64,000 nucleotides of DNA from contig JAPMLR010000001.1 of assembly GCA_026410415.1 (NCBI GenBank), positions 124,001 through 188,000 on the forward strand, in the 5' to 3' direction. Positions 46,996-56,696 of this stretch are shown here, in pieces (within the stretch, counting starts at the first letter, position 1; every line of letters starts with the position of its first letter). The notes beneath the pieces are model-generated. The model ran no database searches and was not told where the DNA came from. It saw nothing but the letters and a program-made list of their open reading frames with translations. Source of the DNA: Denitratimonas yunnanensis (SeqCode) (GTDB lineage Bacteria; Pseudomonadota; Gammaproteobacteria; Xanthomonadales; Xanthomonadaceae). The translations under genes were made by a program, and so were the position numbers.

Positions 46996-49115
46996 TTCAC
47001 CGACATCCCCGCGTTCGCGCCGCCGTCGACGTCGAGCAGGAACAGGTCCGAGCCGCCGCTGCCGGCCGACAGGATCATTCCCTCGCTGATGCCGAAACGC
47101 ATCTTGCGCGGGGCGAGGTTGGCGACGAACACCACGTGCCGGCCCAGGAGTTTTTCCGGCTCGCCGTAAGCGGCCCGGATGCCGGAGAAAATCTGGCGCG
47201 TGCCCAGCTCGCCGGCATCCAGCTCGAAGCGGAGCAGCTTGTCCGAGCCTTCCACGAACTCGCAGGCGATCACCTTGCCGATGCGCAGGTCGAGCCTGGC
47301 GAAGTCATCGATGGCGATGAGCGGCGTCGCGTCTGCAGGGCCGGGCGTGGGCGTCACCGGTGCTGCGGCTTTCTCCGCGACGGGGGCGGTGGACACGGGC
47401 TGGAGCGATTCCTTGCTGGCGTCGATCATGGCTTCGATGTGTTTCGGGTCGATGCGGGTGAGCAGGGCGGAGTACGGCGCGATGGCGTGGTCGAGCAGGG
47501 GCTCGGCGAGTTGTTCGAAGCGTTCCAATGGCGCGTTGAGGAAAGCTTCCGCGCCGTGCGCCGTGGTCGGCAGAACAGGCTTGAGGATGCCGGCGAGCAG
47601 GCGGAACAGATTGATCGCCAGGGTGCAGACGGCGTGCAGTTCTGCATCGCGCGTGCTGTCCTTGGCGATGTTCCATGGCGCCACTTCGGCGATCCATTCA
47701 TTCGCCGCATCGGCTTCGGCCATGGTGCGGGTGAGCACGCTGATCAGGTTGTCGCGCGCATAGGCGCCGTTCTCGCCAAGGCAGGCATCGGCAAGGCGCT
47801 GCCAGGCGGCGTCGTAACGTGCGCGCAAATCCGGCGCAAGTGTGGCGGCGAGCTTGCCATCGAAACGCTTGGCAATGAATCCGGCGCAGCGGCTGGCGAT
47901 GTTGACGAACTTGCCGACGAGATCCGAGTTCACCCGTTGCACGAAATCGGCCAGGTTCAGATCCAGATCGTCGACGCCACCGGCGGTTTTGGCGGCGAAG
48001 TAATAGCGCAGGTATTCGGGGTTGAGACCGGCTTCCAGATAGGTGCGCGCCATGATGAAGGTGCCGCGCGATTTGCTCATCTTGGCGCCGTTCACGGTGA
48101 GGTAGCCGTTGACGTGCAGGCGCGAGGGCGTGAGGTGTCCCGAACCCTTCAGCATCGCCGGCCAGAACAGGCCGTGGAAATTGATGATGTCCTTGCCGAT
48201 GAAGTGGTGCATCGCGGTGCCACTGTCGGCGGCAAGCAAGGCATTGAAGTGAGCTTCGTCCAGTCCGCGCGCGTGGCCCTTGTCGCTGAGGCAGTAGGCC
48301 TTGAAGCTGGCCAGATAACCGATCGGCGCATCCAGCCACACATAGAAGAATTTTCCCGGCGCATCGGGAATCGGGAAGCCGAAGTAGGGCGCATCGCGCG
48401 AGATGTCCCAGTCGCGCAGGCCGCCCTCCAGCCACTCGGCCAGCTTGGCCTTCACCGCCGGGTGCGCCACATCGCTCGCCAGCCAGTCGCGCAGGAACGC
48501 CTCGAACTTGCCCAATTCGAAGAAGTAGTGCTCGGACTGGCGCATTTCCGGCACCGCACCGGACATCACCGAGATCGGATTCTTCAGATCGCTGGCGGCG
48601 TAAGCCTTGCCGCAGACTTCGCAGTTGTCGCCGTATTGGTCGGCCGCGCCGCAATTCGGGCACTCGCCTTTGACGTAACGATCCGGCAGGAACATGCCTT
48701 TCACCGGATCGTAGAGTTGGGCGATGGCACGCCGGGCAATGACGCTTTCAGGCCAATGCGTGGCATCACGCAGGCGGGTGTAGATCATCGACGCCAGCTC
48801 GCGGTTCTCGTCCGAATGGGTCGAATGGTAGTGGTCGAAATCCACGCCGAATGCGGCGAAGTCACGTTCGTGGCCGGCCTGGATGGCACGGATGAACTCC
48901 TCCGGAGCGACACCGGCTTTCTCGGCAGCCAGCATGATCGGTGTGCCGTGCGCATCGTCGGCGCAGACGAAATGGGCTTGCCTGCCCATCAATCGCTGCG
49001 CACGCACCCAGATGTCGCCCTGGATGTAGCCCACCAGATGGCCCAGATGCAGCGGGCCGTTGGCATAAGGCAGGGCACAGGTGACGAGTAGCGGAGAATT
49101 GGCGGACATGGGCAT
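46992..49115 (-). CDS. metG: methionyl-tRNA synthetase
   Basis: Charges elongator and initiator tRNA-Met. The 707-residue product has the class I HIGH-type motif GPLHLGHLVGYIQGD, the zinc knuckle CPNCGAADQYGDNCEVCG, and the KMSKS loop GAKMSKSRGTF. An appended C-terminal tRNA-binding domain (FARLDLRIGKVIACEFV) follows a Pro/Ala-rich linker. The start is MPMSANSPLLVTCALPYANG; a second ATG six bases on is equally plausible. It is divergent from apbC, with 121 bases between the starts. Confidence 0.97.
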   Translation of the reverse strand: MPMSANSPLLVTCALPYANGPLHLGHLVGYIQGDIWVRAQRLMGRQAHFVCADDAHGTPIMLAAEKAGVAPEEFIRAIQAGHERDFAAFGVDFDHYHSTHSDENRELASMIYTRLRDATHWPESVIARRAIAQLYDPVKGMFLPDRYVKGECPNCGAADQYGDNCEVCGKAYAASDLKNPISVMSGAVPEMRQSEHYFFELGKFEAFLRDWLASDVAHPAVKAKLAEWLEGGLRDWDISRDAPYFGFPIPDAPGKFFYVWLDAPIGYLASFKAYCLSDKGHARGLDEAHFNALLAADSGTAMHHFIGKDIINFHGLFWPAMLKGSGHLTPSRLHVNGYLTVNGAKMSKSRGTFIMARTYLEAGLNPEYLRYYFAAKTAGGVDDLDLNLADFVQRVNSDLVGKFVNIASRCAGFIAKRFDGKLAATLAPDLRARYDAAWQRLADACLGENGAYARDNLISVLTRTMAEADAANEWIAEVAPWNIAKDSTRDAELHAVCTLAINLFRLLAGILKPVLPTTAHGAEAFLNAPLERFEQLAEPLLDHAIAPYSALLTRIDPKHIEAMIDASKESLQPVSTAPVAEKAAAPVTPTPGPADATPLIAIDDFARLDLRIGKVIACEFVEGSDKLLRFELDAGELGTRQIFSGIRAAYGEPEKLLGRHVVFVANLAPRKMRFGISEGMILSAGSGGSDLFLLDVDGGANAGMSVK

Positions 49116-49139
49116 GGGGGCATTCCAGGACAGCCGACA

Positions 49140-49145
49140 ATTATC
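49140..49145 (-). promoter_or_regulatory. candidate -10 element of metG
   Basis: GATAAT on the minus strand lies 24 bases before the metG ATG. No good -35 is visible. Confidence 0.3.
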
Positions 49146-49184
49146 CCAGATCGCAGCGTGTATGTTCGCCATTGATGCGGCAGC

Positions 49185-49190
49185 TACAAT
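49185..49190 (+). promoter_or_regulatory. candidate -10 element of apbC
   Basis: TACAAT lies 46 bases before the apbC ATG; the matching -35 region (around ATGTTC at 49162) is poor. Confidence 0.3.
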
Positions 49191-49236
49191 TCCCGGTTCT
49201 GGCGTCGTTCGATGCCGCTGCAGTGAGTGTTACGCC

Positions 49237-50322
49237 ATGCCCGTCACCGAAGAGCACATCCGCGCATTGCTGACGCGCGTCACCGACCCCAATACCGGAC
49301 AGGATCTGGTCGCCAGCGGCCAGGTGCGCGGCATCGGCATCGATGGCGACAAGGTGGCGGTGGAGCTGGTGCTGGGCTACCCGGCAGCGAGTTGGCATGG
49401 TGCGCTGGCGGAGATGGCCGAGGCGGTGTTGCGTGCCGATCCCGGCATCGCCGGCGCTTCGGTGTCGGTGTCGTCGCGCGTGTCCGCCCATCAGGTGCAG
49501 AAGTCGCTGACGCCACTGCCAGGCGTGAAGAACATCATCGCCGTGGCTTCAGGCAAGGGTGGGGTGGGCAAGTCCACGACTTCGGTGAATCTGGCGCTGG
49601 CGCTGGCGGCGGAAGGCGCGACCGTGGGTGTGCTGGATGCCGATATCCACGGCCCCAGCATTCCGCGCATGCTCGGGCTGTCCGGCAAGCCGGACACGCT
49701 CGATGGCAAGCGCTTGGTGCCGATGCGTGCCCATGGCCTGCAGGCGATGTCGATCGGTTTCCTGATCGACGAGGACACACCGATGATCTGGCGCGGCCCG
49801 ATGACCACGCAGGCGCTGCAGCAATTGTTGACCGAGACCGCGTGGGAAGATCTGGATTACCTGATCATCGACTTGCCACCGGGTACGGGCGACATCCAGC
49901 TCACCTTGAGTCAGCGCATTCCCGTTTCCGGCGCGCTCATTGTCACCACGCCGCAGGACATCGCTCTGCTGGATGCACGCCGCGCGCTACGCATGTTCGA
50001 GAAGGTGGAGGTGCCGGTGCTGGGCATCGTGGAGAACATGGCGATCCACGTCTGCTCCCACTGCGGTCATGCCGAGCATGTGTTCGGCAGTGGCGGTGGT
50101 GCTCGCATGTCCGAGCAATACGAAGTGCCGTTGCTGGGGTCGCTGCCGCTGGATATCGCGATCCGGGAGCAGGCCGATGGCGGGACGCCGACGGTTGCGG
50201 CGGTTCCCGATTCGGGCATCGCGGCGACCTATCGCGACATCGCGCGAAAGGCCGCCGGACGTTTGTCGTTGCGCGCCAGGAACAAGGCGATCGCCTTCCC
50301 GAACCTGGTTGTGAAGGATTGA
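49237..50322 (+). CDS. apbC: iron-sulfur cluster carrier protein ApbC/Mrp
   Basis: P-loop ATPase that binds and transfers Fe-S clusters to target proteins. The 361-residue product has an N-terminal MIP18-like domain (residues 1-90), then the deviant Walker A AVASGKGGVGKSTTSVNLAL, VGVLDADIHGPSIPRMLGL, DYLIIDLPPGTGDIQLTL, and the cluster-binding CxxC in HVCSHCGHAEHVF. It is convergent with fghA, four bases apart, and divergent from metG, a common metG-mrp neighbourhood. Confidence 0.95.
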   Translation: MPVTEEHIRALLTRVTDPNTGQDLVASGQVRGIGIDGDKVAVELVLGYPAASWHGALAEMAEAVLRADPGIAGASVSVSSRVSAHQVQKSLTPLPGVKNIIAVASGKGGVGKSTTSVNLALALAAEGATVGVLDADIHGPSIPRMLGLSGKPDTLDGKRLVPMRAHGLQAMSIGFLIDEDTPMIWRGPMTTQALQQLLTETAWEDLDYLIIDLPPGTGDIQLTLSQRIPVSGALIVTTPQDIALLDARRALRMFEKVEVPVLGIVENMAIHVCSHCGHAEHVFGSGGGARMSEQYEVPLLGSLPLDIAIREQADGGTPTVAAVPDSGIAATYRDIARKAAGRLSLRARNKAIAFPNLVVKD

Positions 50323-50326
50323 TGCC

Positions 50327-51163
50327 TCAGCCTGCGCGCAGCGCACGCGCGTGGTGCGCGATGTGCTCGCCGATGAAGCTGGCGATGAAGTAATAGCTGT
50401 GGTCGTAGCCAGGCTGCATGCGCACCAGCACGGGATGGCCGGCTGCATCGGCGGCGTCTTTGAGCAGCCATGGCTTGAGTTGGTCGTCGAGGAATTCGTC
50501 CGCCTGGCCTTGGTCGATCAGGATCGGCAGTTTTTCCGATGCGGTCGCGACCAGTTCGGTGGCGTCGTACTGCGCCCACGCCGTGCGATCCGGGCCGAGG
50601 TAGGCGCCCAATGCCTTCTCGCCCCACGGCGCCTGCGATGGCGCCACGATCGGGGAAAACGCGGAGACGCTGTGGTAGCGCCCAGGATTGCGCAGCGCGA
50701 TCACCAACGCGCCGTGTCCGCCCATCGAGTGACCGAAGATCGCGCGGGCGTCGCTGGCCGGAAAGTTCGTTTCGACAAGTGACGGCAGTTCATCGACGAT
50801 GTAGTCGTACATCCGGTAGTGCCGCGCCCATGGCAGTGACGTGGCATTGACGTAAAAGCCCGCGCCCTTGCCCAAGTCGTAGCCTTCGGCATCCGGCACC
50901 GTATCGCCACGCGGGCTGGTATCCGGCGCGACGAGGATGATCCCGTGCTCGGCGGCATAGCGCTGTGCGCCGGCCTTGGTGATGAAGTTCTGCTCGTTGC
51001 AGGTCAGGCCGGAAAGCCAGTACAGCACCGGCAGCCTCTTGCCCTGCGCCGCCTGCGGCGGGAAGTACACACCCACGGTCATGTCGCAGCCCAGCACTTC
51101 GGAGCGGTGGCGGTAGACGTCCTGCCAGCCGCCGAAACAGGCGCGGTGTTCGATTCGTTCCAT
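50327..51163 (-). CDS. fghA: S-formylglutathione hydrolase
   Basis: Last step of glutathione-dependent formaldehyde oxidation: S-formylglutathione to formate and glutathione. The 278-residue alpha/beta hydrolase has LPVLYWLSGLTCNEQNF, the nucleophile elbow IFGHSMGGHGAL, an Asp in DQGQADEFLDDQ and the His in GYDHSYYFI. The ATG is fixed by an excellent AGGAGG nine bases upstream. The 59-base frmA-fghA gap contains a 7-base stem (TCCCGGC/GCCGGGA, 51191-51208) without a T-run, which could tune relative expression. Confidence 0.96.
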   Translation of the reverse strand: MERIEHRACFGGWQDVYRHRSEVLGCDMTVGVYFPPQAAQGKRLPVLYWLSGLTCNEQNFITKAGAQRYAAEHGIILVAPDTSPRGDTVPDAEGYDLGKGAGFYVNATSLPWARHYRMYDYIVDELPSLVETNFPASDARAIFGHSMGGHGALVIALRNPGRYHSVSAFSPIVAPSQAPWGEKALGAYLGPDRTAWAQYDATELVATASEKLPILIDQGQADEFLDDQLKPWLLKDAADAAGHPVLVRMQPGYDHSYYFIASFIGEHIAHHARALRAG

Positions 51164-51222
51164 CGGATTATTCCTCCTCGTCGGGCGTCCTCCCGGCAAG
51201 GGCCGGGAAGACGGGCAACAGC

Positions 51223-52627
<1,405 letters not shown>

Positions 52628-52639
52628 GGCCCTGCAGTC

Positions 52640-52669
52640 ATTGATACTGTAGGGTAGTATAGTATCAAT
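52640..52669 (-). promoter_or_regulatory. FrmR operator/promoter
   Basis: ATTGATACT (52640-52648) and AGTATCAAT (52661-52669) form a perfect 9-base inverted repeat around GTAGGGTAGTAT. The G-tract core and ATACT/AGTAT arms resemble known FrmR sites. On the minus strand the arms double as TTGATA (-35) and TATCAA (-10) with 16-base spacing, so a bound repressor would block RNA polymerase. It sits 12 bases before the frmR ATG. Confidence 0.8.
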
Positions 52670-53128
52670 GTGGTGGCTGGTGCGAGTTGCTGCTTCGTGA
52701 TTTCCGCACTCTCCGATGAGTGGAGGTGGTCTGGTGTACAGGCCGTGCACGTCCAATGCGCGGAACTGGATGAAGTCATCGATCGCGTTGAAGGGGGCAC
52801 GTGCAACGGGATGTCGTTGTCACGCAACTTGGCGATGAGGCGCATTGCATCCCGACGTGCTGGATTGATCGCCATCGCAAACAATGGAGCGTGGCGGCAA
52901 CCCCGATGCTGCCACGCGTGGTTTCAATCAGGCGGCCATCGAACACTCGCCACGGAACCAGAATGCCGAATGGCCATTGTCGCGATTCGTTGAATCGTTC
53001 GCTGCCATATGCGCTTTGCGGGCCCCGGCGATGGATTGAACAGAAAGACGATGCAATGGTTTCGTCGCGGGGGAGCGCTTCAGGTGCGGGGGGCGCAGGC
53101 TGCCGTCAGTACGACGGGCATGCGCAGG
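52670..53128. other. 459-base region without a convincing gene
   Basis: Between the frm operator and the sulfatase-fold gene I find no open frame with protein-like sequence on either strand; those present are short and Arg/Ala/Ser-rich or overlap frmR out of frame. The only structure seen is the hairpin at 52889-52917. A short minus-strand stretch encoding [18 protein letters not shown] looks protein-like but leads nowhere and may be a gene remnant. Confidence 0.6.
52889..52917. other. 11-base stem-loop in the gene-free region
   Basis: GCGTGGCGGCA (52889-52899) pairs with TGCTGCCACGC (52907-52917), with one G-U pair and a 7-base loop. No long T-run follows on either strand. It may be a weak terminator for the sulfatase-fold gene, about 210 bases downstream of its stop. 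Confidence 0.5.
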
Positions 53129-55318
53129 CTAACGTTGCAGCAGCTCGCATGTCTTGGCATCGAGGAGGAATTCGGAGGTGCCCTCGATCAGCTGCGACGG
53201 CAGTGGATGTGCCTGCCCCTGCGCATCCACTGCAACGGCCAATGCGGCCTGTTCAGTCATTTCGTGCAGCCAGGCGGGCACCGATGCATTATCGGGATCA
53301 CGCCAGGCGAGGAGCATGCGCTCGGAGGGCGATACCGCAGGACGGGTGTGCAATGCGGCTGCTTCGTCTTTCGGAATGAAGCGGCGCTCCGTCAGCGCGC
53401 CCTCGGGCGAGAACACCGCCACGTACAGCCCCGGCTGCGACTCGCGATCCGCGCGGGCGCGCCAGGTGAAGCGCGGGGCGTGGTCCTGCCCATCGATGAG
53501 GAACTGCAAAGGTGCATCGGCAATCTGCGGGATGCGTATCCGGGTGCGTGCCGGATCACGGCAATCCAGACGCACCGCCGAGGCGGCGGAGAAGCTGGCG
53601 TTCTGCATGCGCAGCAGCGTCATCAGCGCAGCTTTGTCGCACCGGGTCAGCGGCAATTCGGGGGGCTGGTCGCCGCATGCACCGGCAGGAGGCTTGATCG
53701 ACTGGCCGGCGTAGGTATCCATGTAACGAGTCGGAAAATAGTCGCGCCGGGCATCGGGGCGCAGCAGCGAGTGTCCAAGGGCAAAGCGGGCATCGTGTTC
53801 GACGTCGAGCAGGTCGAGCAGGGTGGGGGCGAGGTCGAAACTGGCCCCGGTGTCTGTCGCCGGTGCCTGCGTTGCACCCGCTCCCAGCACGACCAGCGGC
53901 AGGCGTTTGTCGGCGATGGCCGCATCGCCGAAAAGATCCCGCATCTGCGGATTGGGAAAAACGTGGTGGTCGGCGGTGACGACCACGAGGGTGTCTTCCA
54001 GATGGCCGGCACGCTCGAGCTCACCCAGCCAATGCTCCAGAAGCTGGTCAGTGCAATGCAGCGCTTCGATGAACGGCACGCTGCCGTAAGGCTTGCACTC
54101 GTCGTAGGTGAAGCCCGGCAGGTGCGTGCCGATGGTCAACAGGGTCAGATTGAAAGGACGACCTTCGCTGCGCAGTCGCTCCAGTTCGATCAATGATTGG
54201 GTGAACAGGTCCGGGTCGCCCAGGCCCCAGCCACCACGGCGTGGACTCAGGCCCATTTCGCGCCACTGCACCAGGCCCATGATGCGGTCGTAACCATGCG
54301 CTGCGAGGAAATTGCCCTTGCCGGCAAAGCTGGTTTCCGCGCCGCCCAAGTAACTCTGCGCGTAGCCGGCACGCGCCAGCACATCGCCCAGACAGGGCTG
54401 TTCCTCTGCCAATCCATCGAATCCGGCCAGCGAATCGCTGCCACGCTCGAATGGCACCAGTGTGCCGCACTGCGAATTGGTGATGCCTTCGATGGTGATG
54501 TGGCCGCTGGCATGCAGATTGGGAACCAGACTCTGGGTTTTCACCCGTTTCGCCAGATTCGGCATCAGCCCGGGATAGTTCGGATGCTCGATCACGCTCA
54601 GCCCCACCGATTCCAGATAGACGAGGATCAGGTTGCGGGGGGCATCTGCCGCACTGGCACGGACGGTGGACTTTTTCGGCAGATCGACCGTCACCAGTCC
54701 GCTGTCGCGCCACCGCTGCAGTTCGGAAGCAGGCAGATCCAGCTGTCTGGGCTGGAACCATGCGTGCGCGGCGGTACCGAGCATCCATTCGGGAAGGCCA
54801 TGGCGAGCAGTGGCGATGCCCGCGAGCGCGAATGCTGCCAGAGCCAGTGCAATCCCCTGTGTCGTACGCGGGATGCGGCGCGCCAGTGCCCGTACTGCCA
54901 GCGGTACGCAGACCAGAACTCCGAGCAGCACCAGACACAGCATTCGGTACTGTTCCCAGGCGACCTCGATGGATTTCCATTCCAGATGGATGAATACCTC
55001 GTCGGTGAAACCCGCGCCGGAGAATTGCACCAGTCCGAAAAACGACAATCGCACGAACAGCATCAGCCCCAATGCCAGCGTCATCAGCACGATCGCCAAC
55101 GGCACGGACATCAGGCTGGGAAGTGCGGCGAGCAACAGGAGGATTGCCAAGCTGCCCAGCAGGTGTGCGGGTTGCAGCACGGCCTGGTCCAGATCGCCGA
55201 GGGCCAGATGCGCGGGCAGGAGAAGAAGGCCCGCCACCAGCGCCACAAGCATCAGGAAAGGCAGTGATCGGGTCGCGGATGGCCTGGCGGTTGCCGGCTG
55301 GGGCGTGGCGCGAAACAT
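53129..55318 (-). CDS. LtaS/OpgB-like membrane sulfatase-fold protein
   Basis: Membrane protein of the alkaline-phosphatase superfamily, LtaS/MdoB branch, whose members move phosphoglycerol or phosphoethanolamine onto envelope glycans. The 729-residue product has about five N-terminal helices (20-185) and then a periplasmic catalytic domain. Metal and nucleophile sites fit LILVYLESVGLSVIE (Glu) and TIEGITNSQCGTLVPF (Thr); further ligands are in VVTADHHVFPNPQMRD. About 200 extra residues follow the catalytic domain. The likely job is periplasmic glucan or LPS decoration; the substrate is unknown. Confidence 0.83.
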   Translation of the reverse strand: MFRATPQPATARPSATRSLPFLMLVALVAGLLLLPAHLALGDLDQAVLQPAHLLGSLAILLLLAALPSLMSVPLAIVLMTLALGLMLFVRLSFFGLVQFSGAGFTDEVFIHLEWKSIEVAWEQYRMLCLVLLGVLVCVPLAVRALARRIPRTTQGIALALAAFALAGIATARHGLPEWMLGTAAHAWFQPRQLDLPASELQRWRDSGLVTVDLPKKSTVRASAADAPRNLILVYLESVGLSVIEHPNYPGLMPNLAKRVKTQSLVPNLHASGHITIEGITNSQCGTLVPFERGSDSLAGFDGLAEEQPCLGDVLARAGYAQSYLGGAETSFAGKGNFLAAHGYDRIMGLVQWREMGLSPRRGGWGLGDPDLFTQSLIELERLRSEGRPFNLTLLTIGTHLPGFTYDECKPYGSVPFIEALHCTDQLLEHWLGELERAGHLEDTLVVVTADHHVFPNPQMRDLFGDAAIADKRLPLVVLGAGATQAPATDTGASFDLAPTLLDLLDVEHDARFALGHSLLRPDARRDYFPTRYMDTYAGQSIKPPAGACGDQPPELPLTRCDKAALMTLLRMQNASFSAASAVRLDCRDPARTRIRIPQIADAPLQFLIDGQDHAPRFTWRARADRESQPGLYVAVFSPEGALTERRFIPKDEAAALHTRPAVSPSERMLLAWRDPDNASVPAWLHEMTEQAALAVAVDAQGQAHPLPSQLIEGTSEFLLDAKTCELLQR

Positions 55319-55374
55319 GGGTCTGCGAATGTTACAGAACCGAAATATGGCCTACAACCAAAGTCGGGCCAGAA

Positions 55375-55406
55375 AAAAGGCGCGAGGGAAGTCCATCGCG
55401 CCTTTT
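55375..55406 (-). terminator. terminator after fadA
   Basis: AAAAGGCGCGA (55375-55385) pairs with TCGCGCCTTTT (55396-55406) around a 10-base loop. Read on the minus strand it ends in six T residues, 24 bases after the fadA stop. Confidence 0.85.
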
Positions 55407-55430
55407 CATGCATCACGTGCAGATCCGTAT

Positions 55431-56627
55431 TTACAGTGCTTCGAAAATTCCGGCTGCACCCATGCCGGTGCCGATGCACATCGTCACCATGCCGTACTTG
55501 TTGTTGCGCCGGCGCATGCCGTGGGTGATCGTGGCGGTGCGCACCGCGCCGGTGGCGCCGAGTGGATGGCCGAGCGCGATCGCGCCGCCGAGCGGATTGA
55601 CCTTGGACGGATCCAGTTCGCAATCGCGGATCACCGCCAGCGCCTGCGCGGCGAAGGCTTCGTTGAGTTCGATCCAGTCGAGCTGATCCTTGGTCAGGCC
55701 GCCCTGCTTGAGCGCCTTGGGAATCGCCGCGATCGGGCCGATGCCCATTACTTCCGGACGCACGCCGGCGACCGAGAAGCTGACGAAGCGCGCCAGTGGG
55801 GTCAGGCCGTAATCCTTGATCGCCTGTTCCGAGGCCAGCAGGATGCCGGCCGCGCCATCGGACATCTGCGAACTGTTGCCGGCGGTGACCGTGCCACCGG
55901 CGCGGAACACGGTGCGCAGCTTCGCCAGACCTTCGGCGCTGGTGTCGGCACGCGGGCCTTCGTCATGCTCGACCAGGATTTTGCGGTGCTTGACCGATCC
56001 ACCGGCAAGGTCGGGCGTATCGGCCACCACCTCGTAAGGCGTGATCTCGTCCTTGAACTCGCCGGCGGCCTGCGCCGCAAGCGCCTTCTGGTGCGAGGCC
56101 AGCGCAAAGGCATCCTGATCTTCCCGGCTCACCTTCCATTCTTCGGAAACCTTCTCGGCGGTGATGCCCATGCCGTAGGCGATGGCGATGTTCTCGTTTT
56201 CGAACACGCTCGGCGACAGGCTCGGGCGATGCCCCATCATCGGCACCATGCTCATGGATTCCGTGCCGCCTGCAAGAATCAGGTCGGCATTGCCGAGGCG
56301 AATCTGATCGGCGGCGAGCGCCACGGCTTGCAGGCCGGAGGAGCAGAAACGGTTGATGGTCTGCGCTGCCACGGTATTCGGCAGCCCGGCCAGCAACACG
56401 CCGATGCGCGCCACGTTCATGCCTTGCTCGGCTTCCGGCATGGCGCAGCCGATGATGGCGTCGTCGATGCGGGAAAGGTCGATGCCCGGCGCCTGCGCCA
56501 CCACGCTGCGCAGCACGTGCGCGAGCAACTCGTCCGGGCGGGTGTTGCGGAATGCGCCACGCGGCGCCTTGCCCACCGGCGTGCGGGTGGCGGCGACGAT
56601 ATAGGCGTCCTGGATTTGCTTGCTCAT
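55431..56627 (-). CDS. fadA: acetyl-CoA C-acyltransferase (3-ketoacyl-CoA thiolase)
   Basis: Thiolytic cleavage of 3-ketoacyl-CoA, the last step of beta-oxidation. The 398-residue product has the nucleophile Cys in [18 protein letters not shown], the His in [18 protein letters not shown] and the second Cys in [31 protein letters not shown] is the usual dimer or active-site segment. It follows fadN after 69 bases and is closed by a strong hairpin. Confidence 0.95.
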   Translation of the reverse strand: MSKQIQDAYIVAATRTPVGKAPRGAFRNTRPDELLAHVLRSVVAQAPGIDLSRIDDAIIGCAMPEAEQGMNVARIGVLLAGLPNTVAAQTINRFCSSGLQAVALAADQIRLGNADLILAGGTESMSMVPMMGHRPSLSPSVFENENIAIAYGMGITAEKVSEEWKVSREDQDAFALASHQKALAAQAAGEFKDEITPYEVVADTPDLAGGSVKHRKILVEHDEGPRADTSAEGLAKLRTVFRAGGTVTAGNSSQMSDGAAGILLASEQAIKDYGLTPLARFVSFSVAGVRPEVMGIGPIAAIPKALKQGGLTKDQLDWIELNEAFAAQALAVIRDCELDPSKVNPLGGAIALGHPLGATGAVRTATITHGMRRRNNKYGMVTMCIGTGMGAAGIFEAL

Positions 56628-56696
56628 TGCAAAACTTCCTTATGGGATGTCAGGCGCGCTCTCTGCGCGCCACAAGGTCGGATGGGGTGACGCCGA

